The position numbers and the translations under genes were made by a program. The notes beneath the pieces were generated by a model. That model was not told where the DNA came from. It did not search any database and was given only the letters and a program-made list of their open reading frames with translations. Positions 1-7,669 of a stretch of 19,682 nt of DNA are shown here, one piece after another (the stretch's first letter is position 1; each line of letters starts with the position of its first letter). This stretch comes from Helicobacter sp. (GTDB lineage Bacteria > Campylobacterota > Campylobacteria > Campylobacterales > Helicobacteraceae), in NCBI GenBank assembly GCA_014799985.1, contig JAAVGZ010000003.1:1-19682 (forward strand). The letters are read 5' to 3'.

Positions 1-189
1 TAGTTTTCATCTTTCTTAGTGATTCTCCGCTTTGCTTTTTTCTTCAAGGGGGACAGGGGGACTACTTGCGTGCACCCCCCATTACATGCTTTGAATCGCA
101 AATGCCTTGCATTTGCTACTCGTTTGTCGCTTTGCGCCAAACGCTGCTTTGACCCCCAACCCCTGCACGCTCTTCTTGGCTAGTAAGAC

Positions 190-250
190 AGAATCCAAAG
201 CGGCGCTGCGTGAGCTACGCTAGCTTGCGCGCGCTTTTTCTAGCGATTCC
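190..250 (+). repeat. Interspersed repeat family C, left copy
   Basis: This stretch starts AGAATCCAAAGCG and ends GCGCGCTTTTTCTAGCGATTC. It matches the reverse complement of 19508-19573 over nearly its whole length, with small differences in the middle. The copy sits five bases from repeat A (255-358). At the far edge of the window the same two families also lie close together, in the opposite orientation. Confidence 0.7.
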
Positions 251-254
251 AATC

Positions 255-358
255 GTCATTGCGAGCATTCGTAAGAATGCGCGGCAATCAACCGTGCGCA
301 AAGCTAGAATCATGAGGATTCCACGCCGTTTGCTTGCAACGCTAACGCTCGCAATGAC
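255..358 (+). repeat. Interspersed palindromic repeat family A, left copy
   Basis: The ends are inverted repeats: GTCATTGCGAGC at 255-266 and GCTCGCAATGAC at 347-358. The inside shares GGCAATCAACCGT, GTTTGCTTGC and CGCTAACGC-like blocks with the reverse complement of 19358-19447, so the two are copies of one element in opposite orientation. This GTCATTGCGAG type of intergenic repeat is known from many bacteria. It has no coding content and is probably a non-autonomous palindromic element. Confidence 0.75.
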
Positions 359-496
359 CCACCCCTGCCCCTCCACAAGGAGGGGAAATGGAGGCTAGAT
401 TCAGTCGCACTCATTGCGCCATCGCGCACAAACGCAGCGCGTTTGCGGCAGCGATATGAGTTCGCACACATCAGCTGTATTTTATGCAGTCTGTGC

Positions 497-502
497 TACA
501 AT
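497..502 (+). promoter_or_regulatory. Candidate sigma-70 -10 element for rpmE operon
   Basis: TACAAT in the context TGTGCTACAAT lies 30 bases before the rpmE ATG. Nearly the same context, TGTGCTATAAT, precedes the transcript at 9733 and TGTGCCATAAT precedes the tRNA-Ser, which supports the call. No convincing -35 box is seen, as is usual for Campylobacterota. The ribosome binding site AGGAG is at 520-524. Confidence 0.6.
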
Positions 503-532
503 ACGCAACTTTATCAATGAGGAGAAAAATAA

Positions 533-736
533 ATGAAAAAAGATATTCACCCCAAATATATCCCCTGCAAAGTTACATGCGTAACCAGCGGCAAAGAAAT
601 CGAGGTGATGAGCACAAAGCCTGAGCTTCGCATCGACATTTCCTCGTTTTGCCACCCATTCTACACAGGTTCAGACAAGGTCGTGGACACGGCTGGGCGC
701 GTTGAGAAATTCAAACAAAAATACAATATGAAATAG
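533..736 (+). CDS. rpmE: 50S ribosomal protein L31
   Basis: This is a 67-residue protein of the large ribosomal subunit with the full L31 pattern: MKKDIHPKY at the start, HPFYTG near 41-46 and DTAGRVEKFKQKY near the end. It closely matches the H. pylori L31 sequence as I remember it. In zinc-binding L31 four cysteines form two CxxC-like pairs. Here only Cys16 and Cys40 of those positions remain (CVTSG and SSFCHPF), and Cys12 is extra, so classical zinc binding looks lost. The AGGAG site at 520-524 and the promoter at 497 support the start. Its stop codon shares one base with the GTG start of rsmI, so it heads the operon. Confidence 0.95.
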   Translation: MKKDIHPKYIPCKVTCVTSGKEIEVMSTKPELRIDISSFCHPFYTGSDKVVDTAGRVEKFKQKYNMK

Positions 737-1545
737 TGCTAGTGTTTTTGCCAACCCCCATCGGGAATCTCGAAGATATGAGCTTGCGAGCCCTTAGGGC
801 GCTGAACGAATGCGACACGATTCTGTGCGAGGACACGCGCGTGGCTGCTAGCCTGCTTTTGCTGCTGCAAAAGCGCGCGTTGTTGCAAAAGCGGCATGTG
901 CGCCTTGTCTCGGTGCATGCGCACAACGAAGAGGATTTCGTGCGCAATCTCGCGCCCGATTTTTTCGCGCAAAATGTCGTCTATCTAAGCGATGCGGGGC
1001 TGCCATGTGTGAGCGACCCGGGCGCAGCGCTCGTGCGCTATGCGCAACAAAACGGCATCGCCTACACCGTATTGCCCGGCGCGAATGCCGCTCTGTGCGC
1101 CTTTGTGGCGAGCGGAATGGGCAGCAAGGAGTTCCATTTCTATGGTTTTCTGCCCCACAAAAGGCAGCAAAAAGAGCGAGAGCTTGCGAAGCTCTTGGCG
1201 ACAGGTGGTGTCGTTGTGTGCTACGAATCGCCTCATCGGCTGATTCAGACGCTCGAGATTCTCGATTCTTTGGGCATTGACGATGTCTTCGCCGCCAAAG
1301 AGATGAGCAAGCAGTTCGAGAGTTACTACCGCGCCTCGCCCGCCGCGCTTTTGGCGCAAATCAAGCAGCCGCGCGGCGAGTGGACATTGGTGCTGAACCT
1401 CAAAAAGAGCGCGCAAAAGGAATGGAATCTGTCCGAGTTTCAGGATTTGTTGCCGCCCAAAGTGTTGGCGAAGGTACAGGCGCGCATGAGCGGGCGCAGC
1501 GTGCGCGAATGCTACGATTCCTTGCGCGAAGAGGAATCGCGATGA
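736..1545 (+). CDS. rsmI: 16S rRNA (cytidine(1402)-2'-O)-methyltransferase RsmI
   Basis: RsmI adds the 2'-O-methyl group to C1402 of 16S rRNA in the decoding centre, using SAM, in the cytosol. The 269 residues match the usual family length and show the tetrapyrrole-methylase-like fold motifs in order: PTPIGNLEDMSLRAL (6-20), CEDTR (31-35), LSDAGLPCVSDPG (84-96), PGANAA (114-119), GFLP and ESPHR. The start is GTG at 736, overlapping the rpmE TAG by one base; it gives MLVFLPTPIGN, the normal beginning of the family. The 3' end overlaps the next rRNA methyltransferase by an ATGA, so the two are probably translationally coupled. Confidence 0.95.
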   Translation: MLVFLPTPIGNLEDMSLRALRALNECDTILCEDTRVAASLLLLLQKRALLQKRHVRLVSVHAHNEEDFVRNLAPDFFAQNVVYLSDAGLPCVSDPGAALVRYAQQNGIAYTVLPGANAALCAFVASGMGSKEFHFYGFLPHKRQQKERELAKLLATGGVVVCYESPHRLIQTLEILDSLGIDDVFAAKEMSKQFESYYRASPAALLAQIKQPRGEWTLVLNLKKSAQKEWNLSEFQDLLPPKVLAKVQARMSGRSVRECYDSLREEESR

Positions 1546-2228
1546 TTGTCTATGGCAAACAGGTGTGCTTGTATATTCTCAAGCATTGCCCGCAAAGAAT
1601 CAAGGAAATCTTATTTGCCAAAGACATCGAATCCGCTGTATTCTCGCAATTTGCGAAGTTGCAGCTGCCGACATATCGTGTCGATTCCAAAAAGGCGCAG
1701 GCGCTTTGCAAAGGCGGCAATCATCAGGGATTCTTGCTTCGCATCGAGCCACCCGAGCCCACCGAGCTTTCCGAGCTCAAAGCTTGCACGCGGCTCTTGC
1801 TGCTCGAGGGCGTTACCGACACGCACAACATCGGCGCTGTGTTTCGCAGCGCCTATGCGTTGGGCTTCGAGGCGATTCTGCTGACCGCAATCCAAAGCTT
1901 CGCGCTTGAGGGCGCAATCCGTACGAGCAGCGGCGCGGCTTTGCACACGCCCTTTGCGCTTTGCAAAGACAGCCTTAGCGCTTGCAACGAACTCAAGCTC
2001 GCGGGCTTCACGCTCTTAGGCGCTGTGAGCGGCGGGGACGACTGGCACGCGAGCACACTGCCCCAAAAGCTCGTGCTCTGCCTTGGCAGCGAAGGGGAGG
2101 GCTTGCGCAAACGACTGCTGGCAAAGATGCATATCCTTGTTAGCATTGGTTTGCGCCACAATTTCGATTCACTCAATATCAGTGCGGCTGCCGCAATATT
2201 AATGGATAGGATACAAAATGGAAGATGA
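1542..2228 (+). CDS. rlmB: 23S rRNA 2'-O-methyltransferase, TrmH/SpoU family (RlmB-like)
   Basis: This is a SPOUT-class RNA ribose methyltransferase of 228 residues. The N-terminal part (about 1-80, MIVYGKQVCLYIL onward, with GGNHQGF near 58-64) is the RNA-binding domain typical of RlmB. The SpoU motifs follow: EGVTDTHNIGAVFRSAYALG (89-108), LGSEGEG (about 181-187) and DSLNIS (about 208-213), which form the knotted SAM site. I chose ATG at 1542 because it overlaps the rsmI stop as ATGA and gives a family-like N terminus; a longer in-frame opening from 1380 would run far into rsmI. RlmB itself methylates G2251 of 23S rRNA; another TrmH-family target cannot be excluded. It overlaps the next gene by 11 bases. 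Confidence 0.9.
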   Translation: MIVYGKQVCLYILKHCPQRIKEILFAKDIESAVFSQFAKLQLPTYRVDSKKAQALCKGGNHQGFLLRIEPPEPTELSELKACTRLLLLEGVTDTHNIGAVFRSAYALGFEAILLTAIQSFALEGAIRTSSGAALHTPFALCKDSLSACNELKLAGFTLLGAVSGGDDWHASTLPQKLVLCLGSEGEGLRKRLLAKMHILVSIGLRHNFDSLNISAAAAILMDRIQNGR

Positions 2229-3267
2229 TGACAAACAAAAACAAGAACAAGAACATGAACAAGAAATGCAGCAGGAACGTTTGCGCAAAAAAGAACAGCT
2301 CGAAAAGGCGCTAAGCGACCTCAAAGCCCAACATGGAATCCAAGGAATCCATGAACGAACCTATATCGCCGTTTTCAAAATCGAGGCTATTTTAAATAAG
2401 GATTATGAGCAATTTGATAGAACGACAGCCATTGGCTTTATCCGCATTCTCGAACGCGAATACAACCTGAATCTTGGCGCGTGGATTGAGGACTATGACG
2501 ACTATTGCCAAGCGCATGGCTTGCTCAAGACCGATGAATACGACACGACCTTTACCGATGTGAATGTGAAAATCGACCATTACGAGAAACGCGCATCGCC
2601 CAAGTGGCTCAACATGGCGATTGGAATCATCGTTTTGCTCGTCATCGGCGGCTATCTCGCGTTCAACTATCTCGACACAGACAATGCGCTTGCAATCCTC
2701 GATTCCAACACGACCAAGCAGAGCCCAAGCGAGCTCAACGCCACGGACGCGGAAGTAGGCGATGACGAAGGCGAGGGCGAAGAGGCAACAAGCGAGGAAA
2801 CCAACGCCACAGAGAGCAACGCGACAGCGCCCAAGACAGCCAAAGACGCGAATAGCACAGCAGCGACAACCCCTGCCGCTGCCACCACACCCGCCGCCGC
2901 TGTGGCTGCCACCACACCTGCGCCAAGCGCCACACCAAAGCCTGCCGAAACCAACGCGACAGCCAAAACGCAAACTCTGACATTCAATGTCGGGGACGAC
3001 ATCGCCGGTCGGCAGCTCTGGGTCGGCGTGCTCTATGTCAACAACAAGCGCCGCGTACATCAAATCGTTACCAACGAGCTCAATCTCCAAGTCAAAGAGC
3101 CCATGCTGTTTGTAACGGGGCATGGGCGCTTCAATGTCGGTGTCGATGGCAATCTCCAAAAGCTCAACTACGCCGCGCCCATCTATCTCTATTATGCGCC
3201 GGGCGAGGGCGTTCGGGTCGTTACCGAAGCCGAGTTTCGAGAGATTAACGGAGGCAGAGGGTGGTGA
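2218..3267 (+). CDS. RodZ-like bitopic membrane protein with sequon-rich periplasmic linker
   Basis: The protein has 349 residues. The order is: a charged Q/E-rich start (1-35), a helical cytoplasmic domain (about 40-105), one membrane segment (130-150, KWLNMAIGIIVLLVIGGYLA), an Asp/Glu then Ala/Thr/Pro-rich linker (about 155-250), and a beta-rich C-terminal domain (about 252-349). This layout resembles RodZ (cytoplasmic domain, one helix, periplasmic linker, small beta domain), but I see no sure helix-turn-helix, so RodZ is an inference. The linker has six D/E-X-N-X-S/T sequons at N164, N174, N196, N201, N212 and N246. The position matches C. jejuni Cj0152c, a membrane protein that I recall being reported as N-glycosylated. 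ATG 2218 lies inside the rlmB end. Confidence 0.8.
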   Translation: MEDDDKQKQEQEHEQEMQQERLRKKEQLEKALSDLKAQHGIQGIHERTYIAVFKIEAILNKDYEQFDRTTAIGFIRILEREYNLNLGAWIEDYDDYCQAHGLLKTDEYDTTFTDVNVKIDHYEKRASPKWLNMAIGIIVLLVIGGYLAFNYLDTDNALAILDSNTTKQSPSELNATDAEVGDDEGEGEEATSEETNATESNATAPKTAKDANSTAATTPAAATTPAAAVAATTPAPSATPKPAETNATAKTQTLTFNVGDDIAGRQLWVGVLYVNNKRRVHQIVTNELNLQVKEPMLFVTGHGRFNVGVDGNLQKLNYAAPIYLYYAPGEGVRVVTEAEFREINGGRGW

Positions 3268-4079
3268 GATTCTGGCTCTTTGCGCTGCTCGCCCTGCCGC
3301 TTTGGGCAAGCGACATCGAGTGGACATTGCGCGCGCTGCTCGATAGGCAGACTTTCGACAAAAACCGCTCGTTCATCGTGGGCGGCTTGTTTCGCAATCC
3401 GCAGCTGTATTATGACGAATACGGCGTGGATTATCCCAAGATTCTCACGAAGCTCAAAGAAAATGGGCTGCTGAAGCTCACGACACAAAGCCCGCGCGCG
3501 TTTCGAATCCATATCCAAGCCAATGACGCGCCCATTTTCGTTACGCGCTCGGTACAAAACGCGCTCAAGGCGCTTGGGTATTATTATGCCACGCCCGTGC
3601 AGGCGGAGTTTGTCGATGGCAACTATCGCTTGGTGATGCTCATGAACGCCGAAAGCGCGCTCGACCCCGTGAGCTTCATCAACGAGATTCGCAAATATGG
3701 CTACCGCGTGAGCGAGATTGTGCGCGAAAACGACACATCGTGGCGCTATGTGATTGCGTTGCAATACCCCAAGCTGCCCGAAGCCATACCGCTTGAGTAC
3801 GATGTCGAGGTCAGCAATGGCAATCTGCAAGGTGAATATTGGTATGCTATCAATCGGCAGGGCGGAATCTTGCAATTTGCGCCCATCGATGGCGGGGCAA
3901 TCAGCCCGAAAGTCGCCCTCTATGACGCGTCTTTGCGGCTGATTGGCTCGCAAAGCCTGCAAAAAAGCGGGGGGGTCTATCGGCTGAAGCTCGACACCGA
4001 TGTCGTCTTTGTGCGCCTAAGCGATGAGCACTCGCCCGCAGCCATCAAAACAGGAATCCGCACCGTGTTGCAACAATAA
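3264..4079 (+). CDS. Conserved secreted (periplasmic) protein of unknown function
   Basis: The protein has 271 residues with a signal peptide (MRFWLFALLALPLWA, likely cut after Ala15). I see no known domain. The mature part has mixed beta-rich sequence and one possible N-glycosylation sequon, DKNRS (Asn34). Its place between the RodZ-like protein and the aminotransferase equals C. jejuni Cj0151c, called a periplasmic protein. The start is GTG: either 3261 or 3264. I prefer 3264, which overlaps the preceding TGA as GTGA and sits nine bases after GGAGG (3250-3254). Overlap and order suggest it works with the membrane protein before it, perhaps at the cell envelope. Confidence 0.8.
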   Translation: MRFWLFALLALPLWASDIEWTLRALLDRQTFDKNRSFIVGGLFRNPQLYYDEYGVDYPKILTKLKENGLLKLTTQSPRAFRIHIQANDAPIFVTRSVQNALKALGYYYATPVQAEFVDGNYRLVMLMNAESALDPVSFINEIRKYGYRVSEIVRENDTSWRYVIALQYPKLPEAIPLEYDVEVSNGNLQGEYWYAINRQGGILQFAPIDGGAISPKVALYDASLRLIGSQSLQKSGGVYRLKLDTDVVFVRLSDEHSPAAIKTGIRTVLQQ

Positions 4080-4089
4080 AGGAACGACA

Positions 4090-5319
4090 ATGTTTGACGA
4101 AATACAATTTGACAAAATGAAACGGCTACCCAAGTATGTCTTTGCGGTCATCAACGAAATCAAGCTGCAAATGCGCCAAAACAACGAAGACGTGATTGAC
4201 TTTAGCATGGGCAACCCCGATGGTCCCACACCACAGCACATCATCGACAAGCTCTGCGAGGCGGCGCAAAAGCCCAAGAATCATGGCTACTCGGCGAGCA
4301 AGGGAATCTACAAGCTCCGCCTTGCGATTTGCAATTGGTACAAGCGCCGCTATGGCGTTGACCTCGACCCCGACAACGAGGCATGCGTAACGCTTGGCAG
4401 CAAAGAGGGCTATGTGCATCTCGTGCAGGCGATTTCAAGCTTCGGCGACAACGCGATTGTCTCCGAGCCGATGTATCCGATTCATTATTATGCCTTTATC
4501 ATTGTCGGCGCGAACGTTACCAAGTTTGCGCTGAAATACAACGAGAATCGCGAGCTAGACGAGGACGCCTATTTCCGCGACCTCGAGCATGCGCTCAAAG
4601 AGGCACTGCCAAAGCCCAAGTTCATCACCGTAAACTTCCCGCACAACCCCACGACCGTAACGGTCGGGCAGGGATTCTACGAGCGCCTTGTCGCGCTCGC
4701 CAAAAGGGAGCGATTCTACATCATCAGCGACATCGCCTATGCCGACTTGAGCTTCGATGGCTACAAAACGCCCTCGATTTTCGAGGTGCCCGGCGCGAAA
4801 GATGTCGCAGTCGAGAGCTTCACGCTCTCCAAGAGCTACAACATGGCAGGCTGGCGCGTGGGCTTTGTCGTGGGCAACGCCAAGATGATTGCCGCGTTGC
4901 AAAAAATCAAGAGCTGGGTGGATTATGGCATGTACACGCCCATGCAGGTTGCCGCAACGATTGCGCTCAACGAAGACCAAACATGTGTCGCCGAGATTCG
5001 CGACCGCTACTCGGCGCGCATGGACGTGCTGATTAAGAGCTTTGGCGATGCGGGCTGGGAAATGCAAAAGCCCAAAGCCACGATGTTCATCTGGACGCAA
5101 ATCCCCGAAGTCGCGCGCCATCTCGGCAGCCTCGAGTTTAGCAAGCGGCTGCTCAAAGAAGCAAAAGTCGCCGTGAGCCCGGGCGTTGGCTTTGGCGAGA
5201 GCGGCGAGAACTATGTCCGTATCGCGCTCATCGAAAACGAAAAGCGCATTCGCCAAGCGGCGCGCAATGTCAAGCAGTTCCTCAAGACGCTTGAGAACGA
5301 GAAAAAAGCATGCGAGTAG
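4090..5319 (+). CDS. Class I/II PLP-dependent aminotransferase (AlaC/DapL-like)
   Basis: This 409-residue fold-type I aminotransferase uses pyridoxal phosphate in the cytosol. Visible motifs are SMGNPDG near the start, NFPHNPTT (cofactor Asn), ISDIAYADLSFDGY with Asp214, SKSYNMAGWRVGF with the Schiff-base Lys248, and YVRIALIENEKRIRQA with the substrate carboxylate Arg near the end. Members of this subgroup are annotated as alanine, aspartate or LL-diaminopimelate aminotransferases; the sequence alone does not settle the substrate. It directly precedes and overlaps hom by 10 bases, which fits amino-acid metabolism of the aspartate family. The start ATG 4090 follows AAAGGA (4078-4083), only 10 bases after the preceding gene. 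An in-frame opening from 4024 would run into that gene. Confidence 0.9.
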   Translation: MFDEIQFDKMKRLPKYVFAVINEIKLQMRQNNEDVIDFSMGNPDGPTPQHIIDKLCEAAQKPKNHGYSASKGIYKLRLAICNWYKRRYGVDLDPDNEACVTLGSKEGYVHLVQAISSFGDNAIVSEPMYPIHYYAFIIVGANVTKFALKYNENRELDEDAYFRDLEHALKEALPKPKFITVNFPHNPTTVTVGQGFYERLVALAKRERFYIISDIAYADLSFDGYKTPSIFEVPGAKDVAVESFTLSKSYNMAGWRVGFVVGNAKMIAALQKIKSWVDYGMYTPMQVAATIALNEDQTCVAEIRDRYSARMDVLIKSFGDAGWEMQKPKATMFIWTQIPEVARHLGSLEFSKRLLKEAKVAVSPGVGFGESGENYVRIALIENEKRIRQAARNVKQFLKTLENEKKACE

Positions 5320-6572
5320 GAATCATTGGGCTTGGCGTTGTGGGCAGCAGCGTTGCGCAGATTCTGCACAGCAACCAAGACGTGATTGCCGCGCGCGCGG
5401 GCGAGGAAATCATTCCCGTCATCGGCGCGGTGCGCAATCTGCAAAAGAGTCGTGCGGGCGTTTCGTTTCGACTTGTCGATGATGTCGATGCTGTCTTGAA
5501 CGACCCAACGATTGACACCATCGTGGAGCTTATGGGCGGAATCGAGGACGCATACATTGTCGCGCAAAAGGCGCTGCGCGCGGGCAAAAACCTCGTTACT
5601 GCCAACAAGGCGATGCTCGCCTATTATCGCTACGAGCTGCAAGAGATTGCGGGCGAGATTCCGATTGGCTTCGAGGCGAGCGTTGCGGGCGGAATCCCCA
5701 TCATCAAAGCCCTGCGCGATGGGCTTGGCGCGAACCATATCCTCGAGATTTGCGGGATTCTAAACGGCACATGCAACTTCATCTTGACAAACATGTTCTT
5801 GCACGACATGCCCTACGCAACGGCGCTAAGCAAGGCGCAAGAGCTCGGCTATGCCGAAGCCGACCCGAGCTTTGATGTCGGCGGTTTTGACGCGGCGCAC
5901 AAGCTCCTCATTCTCGCAAGCATCGCCTATGGAATCAACGCGAAGCCCGATTCGATTCTGATTGAAGGAATCACCAACATTTCCGAAGACGAAATCGCGT
6001 TTGCGCGCGAGTTTGGGTATAGCCTCAAGCTGCTTGCGATTGCGCGCAAGGTCGACAACGAGGTCGAGCTGCGCGTCCACCCCGCGTTTGTGCCCCAAAG
6101 CGAGATGATTAGCCGTGTCGATGGCGTGATGAACGGAATCAGTGTCGTGGGCGACTGCGTGGGCGAGACGATGTACTATGGCGCGGGCGCGGGCGGCGAA
6201 GCCACAGCGAGCGCGGTGATTTCCGACCTCATCGAGATTGCGCGTTGCAAGAGCACGCCGATGCTTGGCTTCAAAAAGTCGCTCGAAAGCGGGCTCGTGC
6301 TGCGCGACAAAGATTCGATTTGCTCGCGCTATTATCTGCGGCTTGATGTCGCCGATGAAGCGGGCGTGCTTGCGCAAGTCGCACAGATTCTAAGCAGCGA
6401 GAACATCTCGATTCGCTCGCTTTTGCAGCCAAGCAGCCAAAAGGGCGCGAAGATTCTGCTTGCCACCCACCTCTGCAACGAGAAGCACATCAAATCCGCC
6501 ATTGCCAAGCTCGCCGCATTGCGCTTCGTGCGCCACGCGCCCGTGATGATTCGCATCAAAGATTCGCAATGA
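5310..6572 (+). CDS. hom: Homoserine dehydrogenase
   Basis: The enzyme reduces aspartate semialdehyde to homoserine with NAD(P)H, the branch point toward threonine and methionine. The 420 residues show the complete bacterial form: Rossmann motif GLGVVGSSVAQIL (7-19), NKAML with the conserved Lys100, EASVAGGIPIIKALRDGL, ILNGTCNFILTNM, GYAEADPSFDVGGFDAAHK, and a C-terminal ACT domain (about 341-415, starting YYLRLDVADEAGVL) that usually binds threonine as a feedback inhibitor. Start ATG 5310 overlaps the aminotransferase by 10 bases and the stop overlaps yraN by four. No regulatory leader is visible, so expression should follow the operon. Confidence 0.96.
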   Translation: MRVGIIGLGVVGSSVAQILHSNQDVIAARAGEEIIPVIGAVRNLQKSRAGVSFRLVDDVDAVLNDPTIDTIVELMGGIEDAYIVAQKALRAGKNLVTANKAMLAYYRYELQEIAGEIPIGFEASVAGGIPIIKALRDGLGANHILEICGILNGTCNFILTNMFLHDMPYATALSKAQELGYAEADPSFDVGGFDAAHKLLILASIAYGINAKPDSILIEGITNISEDEIAFAREFGYSLKLLAIARKVDNEVELRVHPAFVPQSEMISRVDGVMNGISVVGDCVGETMYYGAGAGGEATASAVISDLIEIARCKSTPMLGFKKSLESGLVLRDKDSICSRYYLRLDVADEAGVLAQVAQILSSENISIRSLLQPSSQKGAKILLATHLCNEKHIKSAIAKLAALRFVRHAPVMIRIKDSQ

Positions 6573-6895
6573 GCCGCGCCAAAGGGAATCTCGCCGAGGA
6601 CAAAGCCGCCACGTTCTTGCGCCACAACGACTTTCGCATTGTCGCGCGCAACTTCTACACGCGCTTTGGCGAGATTGACATCATCGCGATGAAAAAGGAC
6701 GTGCTGCATTTTGTCGAGGTCAAGAGCGGCAGCAGCTTCGAGCCCATCTATGCGATTACGCCCAAAAAGCTCGAGAGAATTCTCAAAAGCGCACATGTCT
6801 ATCTCAACGCGACACAAAGCAACCAAAACTATTGCATTGACGCGCTGCTCGTGCGCGGCGAAAATTGCGAGCTTGTCGAGAATATCACATTCTAA
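6569..6895 (+). CDS. yraN: YraN family protein (UPF0102)
   Basis: This 108-residue protein has the UPF0102 pattern: GNLAEDKAATFLRHNDF (6-22), ARNFYTRFGEIDIIA with GEID, and FVEVKS. The Glu/Asp...Glu-x-Lys arrangement is that of a PD-(D/E)XK nuclease-like fold, so it may act on nucleic acid, but the cellular role is not established. The length is normal for the family. It is joined to hom by an ATGA overlap, and hom-yraN adjacency also occurs in C. jejuni (Cj0149c-Cj0148c) as I recall. Confidence 0.92.
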   Translation: MSRAKGNLAEDKAATFLRHNDFRIVARNFYTRFGEIDIIAMKKDVLHFVEVKSGSSFEPIYAITPKKLERILKSAHVYLNATQSNQNYCIDALLVRGENCELVENITF

Positions 6896-6904
6896 AGGAG
6901 CACC

Positions 6905-7669
6905 ATGACAGCATTGATTCTCGCCGCTGGCTTTGGCTCGCGGCTCATGCCGCTCACGAGCAATCGCCCCAAATGCCTCGTCCATTATCAGGGCAGGGCG
7001 ATTTTGGACTACGAAGTCGAGGCGTTGCGCGCCGCTGGGGTGCAAGACATCGCCATTGTCGGCGGTTATCTCATGAGCGAGCTTAGAGCGCATGCGCAAA
7101 GCTTGGGCATACAGACTATCTTTGAGAATCCCGAGTATGATTCAACTAACATGGTCGCGACACTCTTTTGCGCGCGCCCGCTGCTTGCGCAACTCTGCGA
7201 ACGTGGCGAGGGGCTGATTGTTTCGTATGCCGACATCGTCTATGAGCCTTCTATCGTGCGCGCGCTGCTGCATTGCGAAGGCGAGCTGCGCATTGTCGTC
7301 GACAGGGCATGGCAGCGGCTCTGGCAAAAGCGCTTTGCAAATCCGCTCGATGATGCCGAGACGCTACGCTGCGATGGCGAGCGCTTGCTCGAGCTGGGCA
7401 AAAAGCCCAAGACGCTCGAGGAGATTGAGGGGCAGTACATTGGGCTCTTCGCATTTGGCGCGGGATTCTTGCGCGAGGTGATTGCGACCTACGATTCGCT
7501 CGACAAAAGCGCGCTTTATGATAATCAAAACTTTAGAAATATGTACATGACAAGCTTCTTGCAATGCCTGATAGACCGCTACCACAACGCGAAGGCTGTG
7601 TTTGTCGATGGCGGCTGGTGCGAGATTGATTGCAAAAGCGACCTTGAGATTGATTGGAAAAACCTATGA
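6905..7669 (+). CDS. LicC-like nucleotidyltransferase (phosphocholine cytidylyltransferase family)
   Basis: This 254-residue protein is a sugar/choline-phosphate nucleotidyltransferase with a GT-A-like Rossmann fold. The NTP-binding motif is LILAAGFGSRLMPLTSNRPK (4-23), followed by IVGGYL, YDSTNMVATL and SYADIVYE (the metal-binding Asp region). The DSTNMVATL motif is like that of LicC, which makes CDP-choline for cell-surface decoration. A related substrate such as another amino-alcohol phosphate or sugar phosphate remains possible, and no choline kinase or transferase is next to it. AAGGAG (6895-6900) precedes the ATG. The stop overlaps the ATG of cysQ, so the two are coupled. Confidence 0.8.
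   Translation: MTALILAAGFGSRLMPLTSNRPKCLVHYQGRAILDYEVEALRAAGVQDIAIVGGYLMSELRAHAQSLGIQTIFENPEYDSTNMVATLFCARPLLAQLCERGEGLIVSYADIVYEPSIVRALLHCEGELRIVVDRAWQRLWQKRFANPLDDAETLRCDGERLLELGKKPKTLEEIEGQYIGLFAFGAGFLREVIATYDSLDKSALYDNQNFRNMYMTSFLQCLIDRYHNAKAVFVDGGWCEIDCKSDLEIDWKNL

Larger units (their letters stand above)
1..532. other. Intergenic region with repeats, no credible gene
   Basis: No reading frame here has both a plausible start and protein-like composition. The stretch holds several short palindromes: GCAAATG/CATTTGC at 98-104 and 110-116, CGTTTG/CAAACG around 121-143, and CAAACGC/GCGTTTG near 429-445. It also holds two longer interspersed repeats (190-250 and 255-358) and ends with the rpmE promoter. 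The left part to about 180 has C-runs and G-runs but nothing I can name. Confidence 0.7.

Noticed and set aside
210..398. 62-residue frame in the left intergenic region
   Set aside because: It reads straight through repeat families C and A and has no ribosome binding site.
2392..3327. Long minus-strand frame of 311 residues
   Set aside because: It is antisense to the RodZ-like gene; it mirrors the GC-rich codons and has no start signals or family pattern.
3700..3760. RENDT in the secreted protein as a glycosylation sequon
   Set aside because: The -2 residue is Arg, so it lacks the acidic residue of the bacterial motif; only DKNRS near the N terminus fits.
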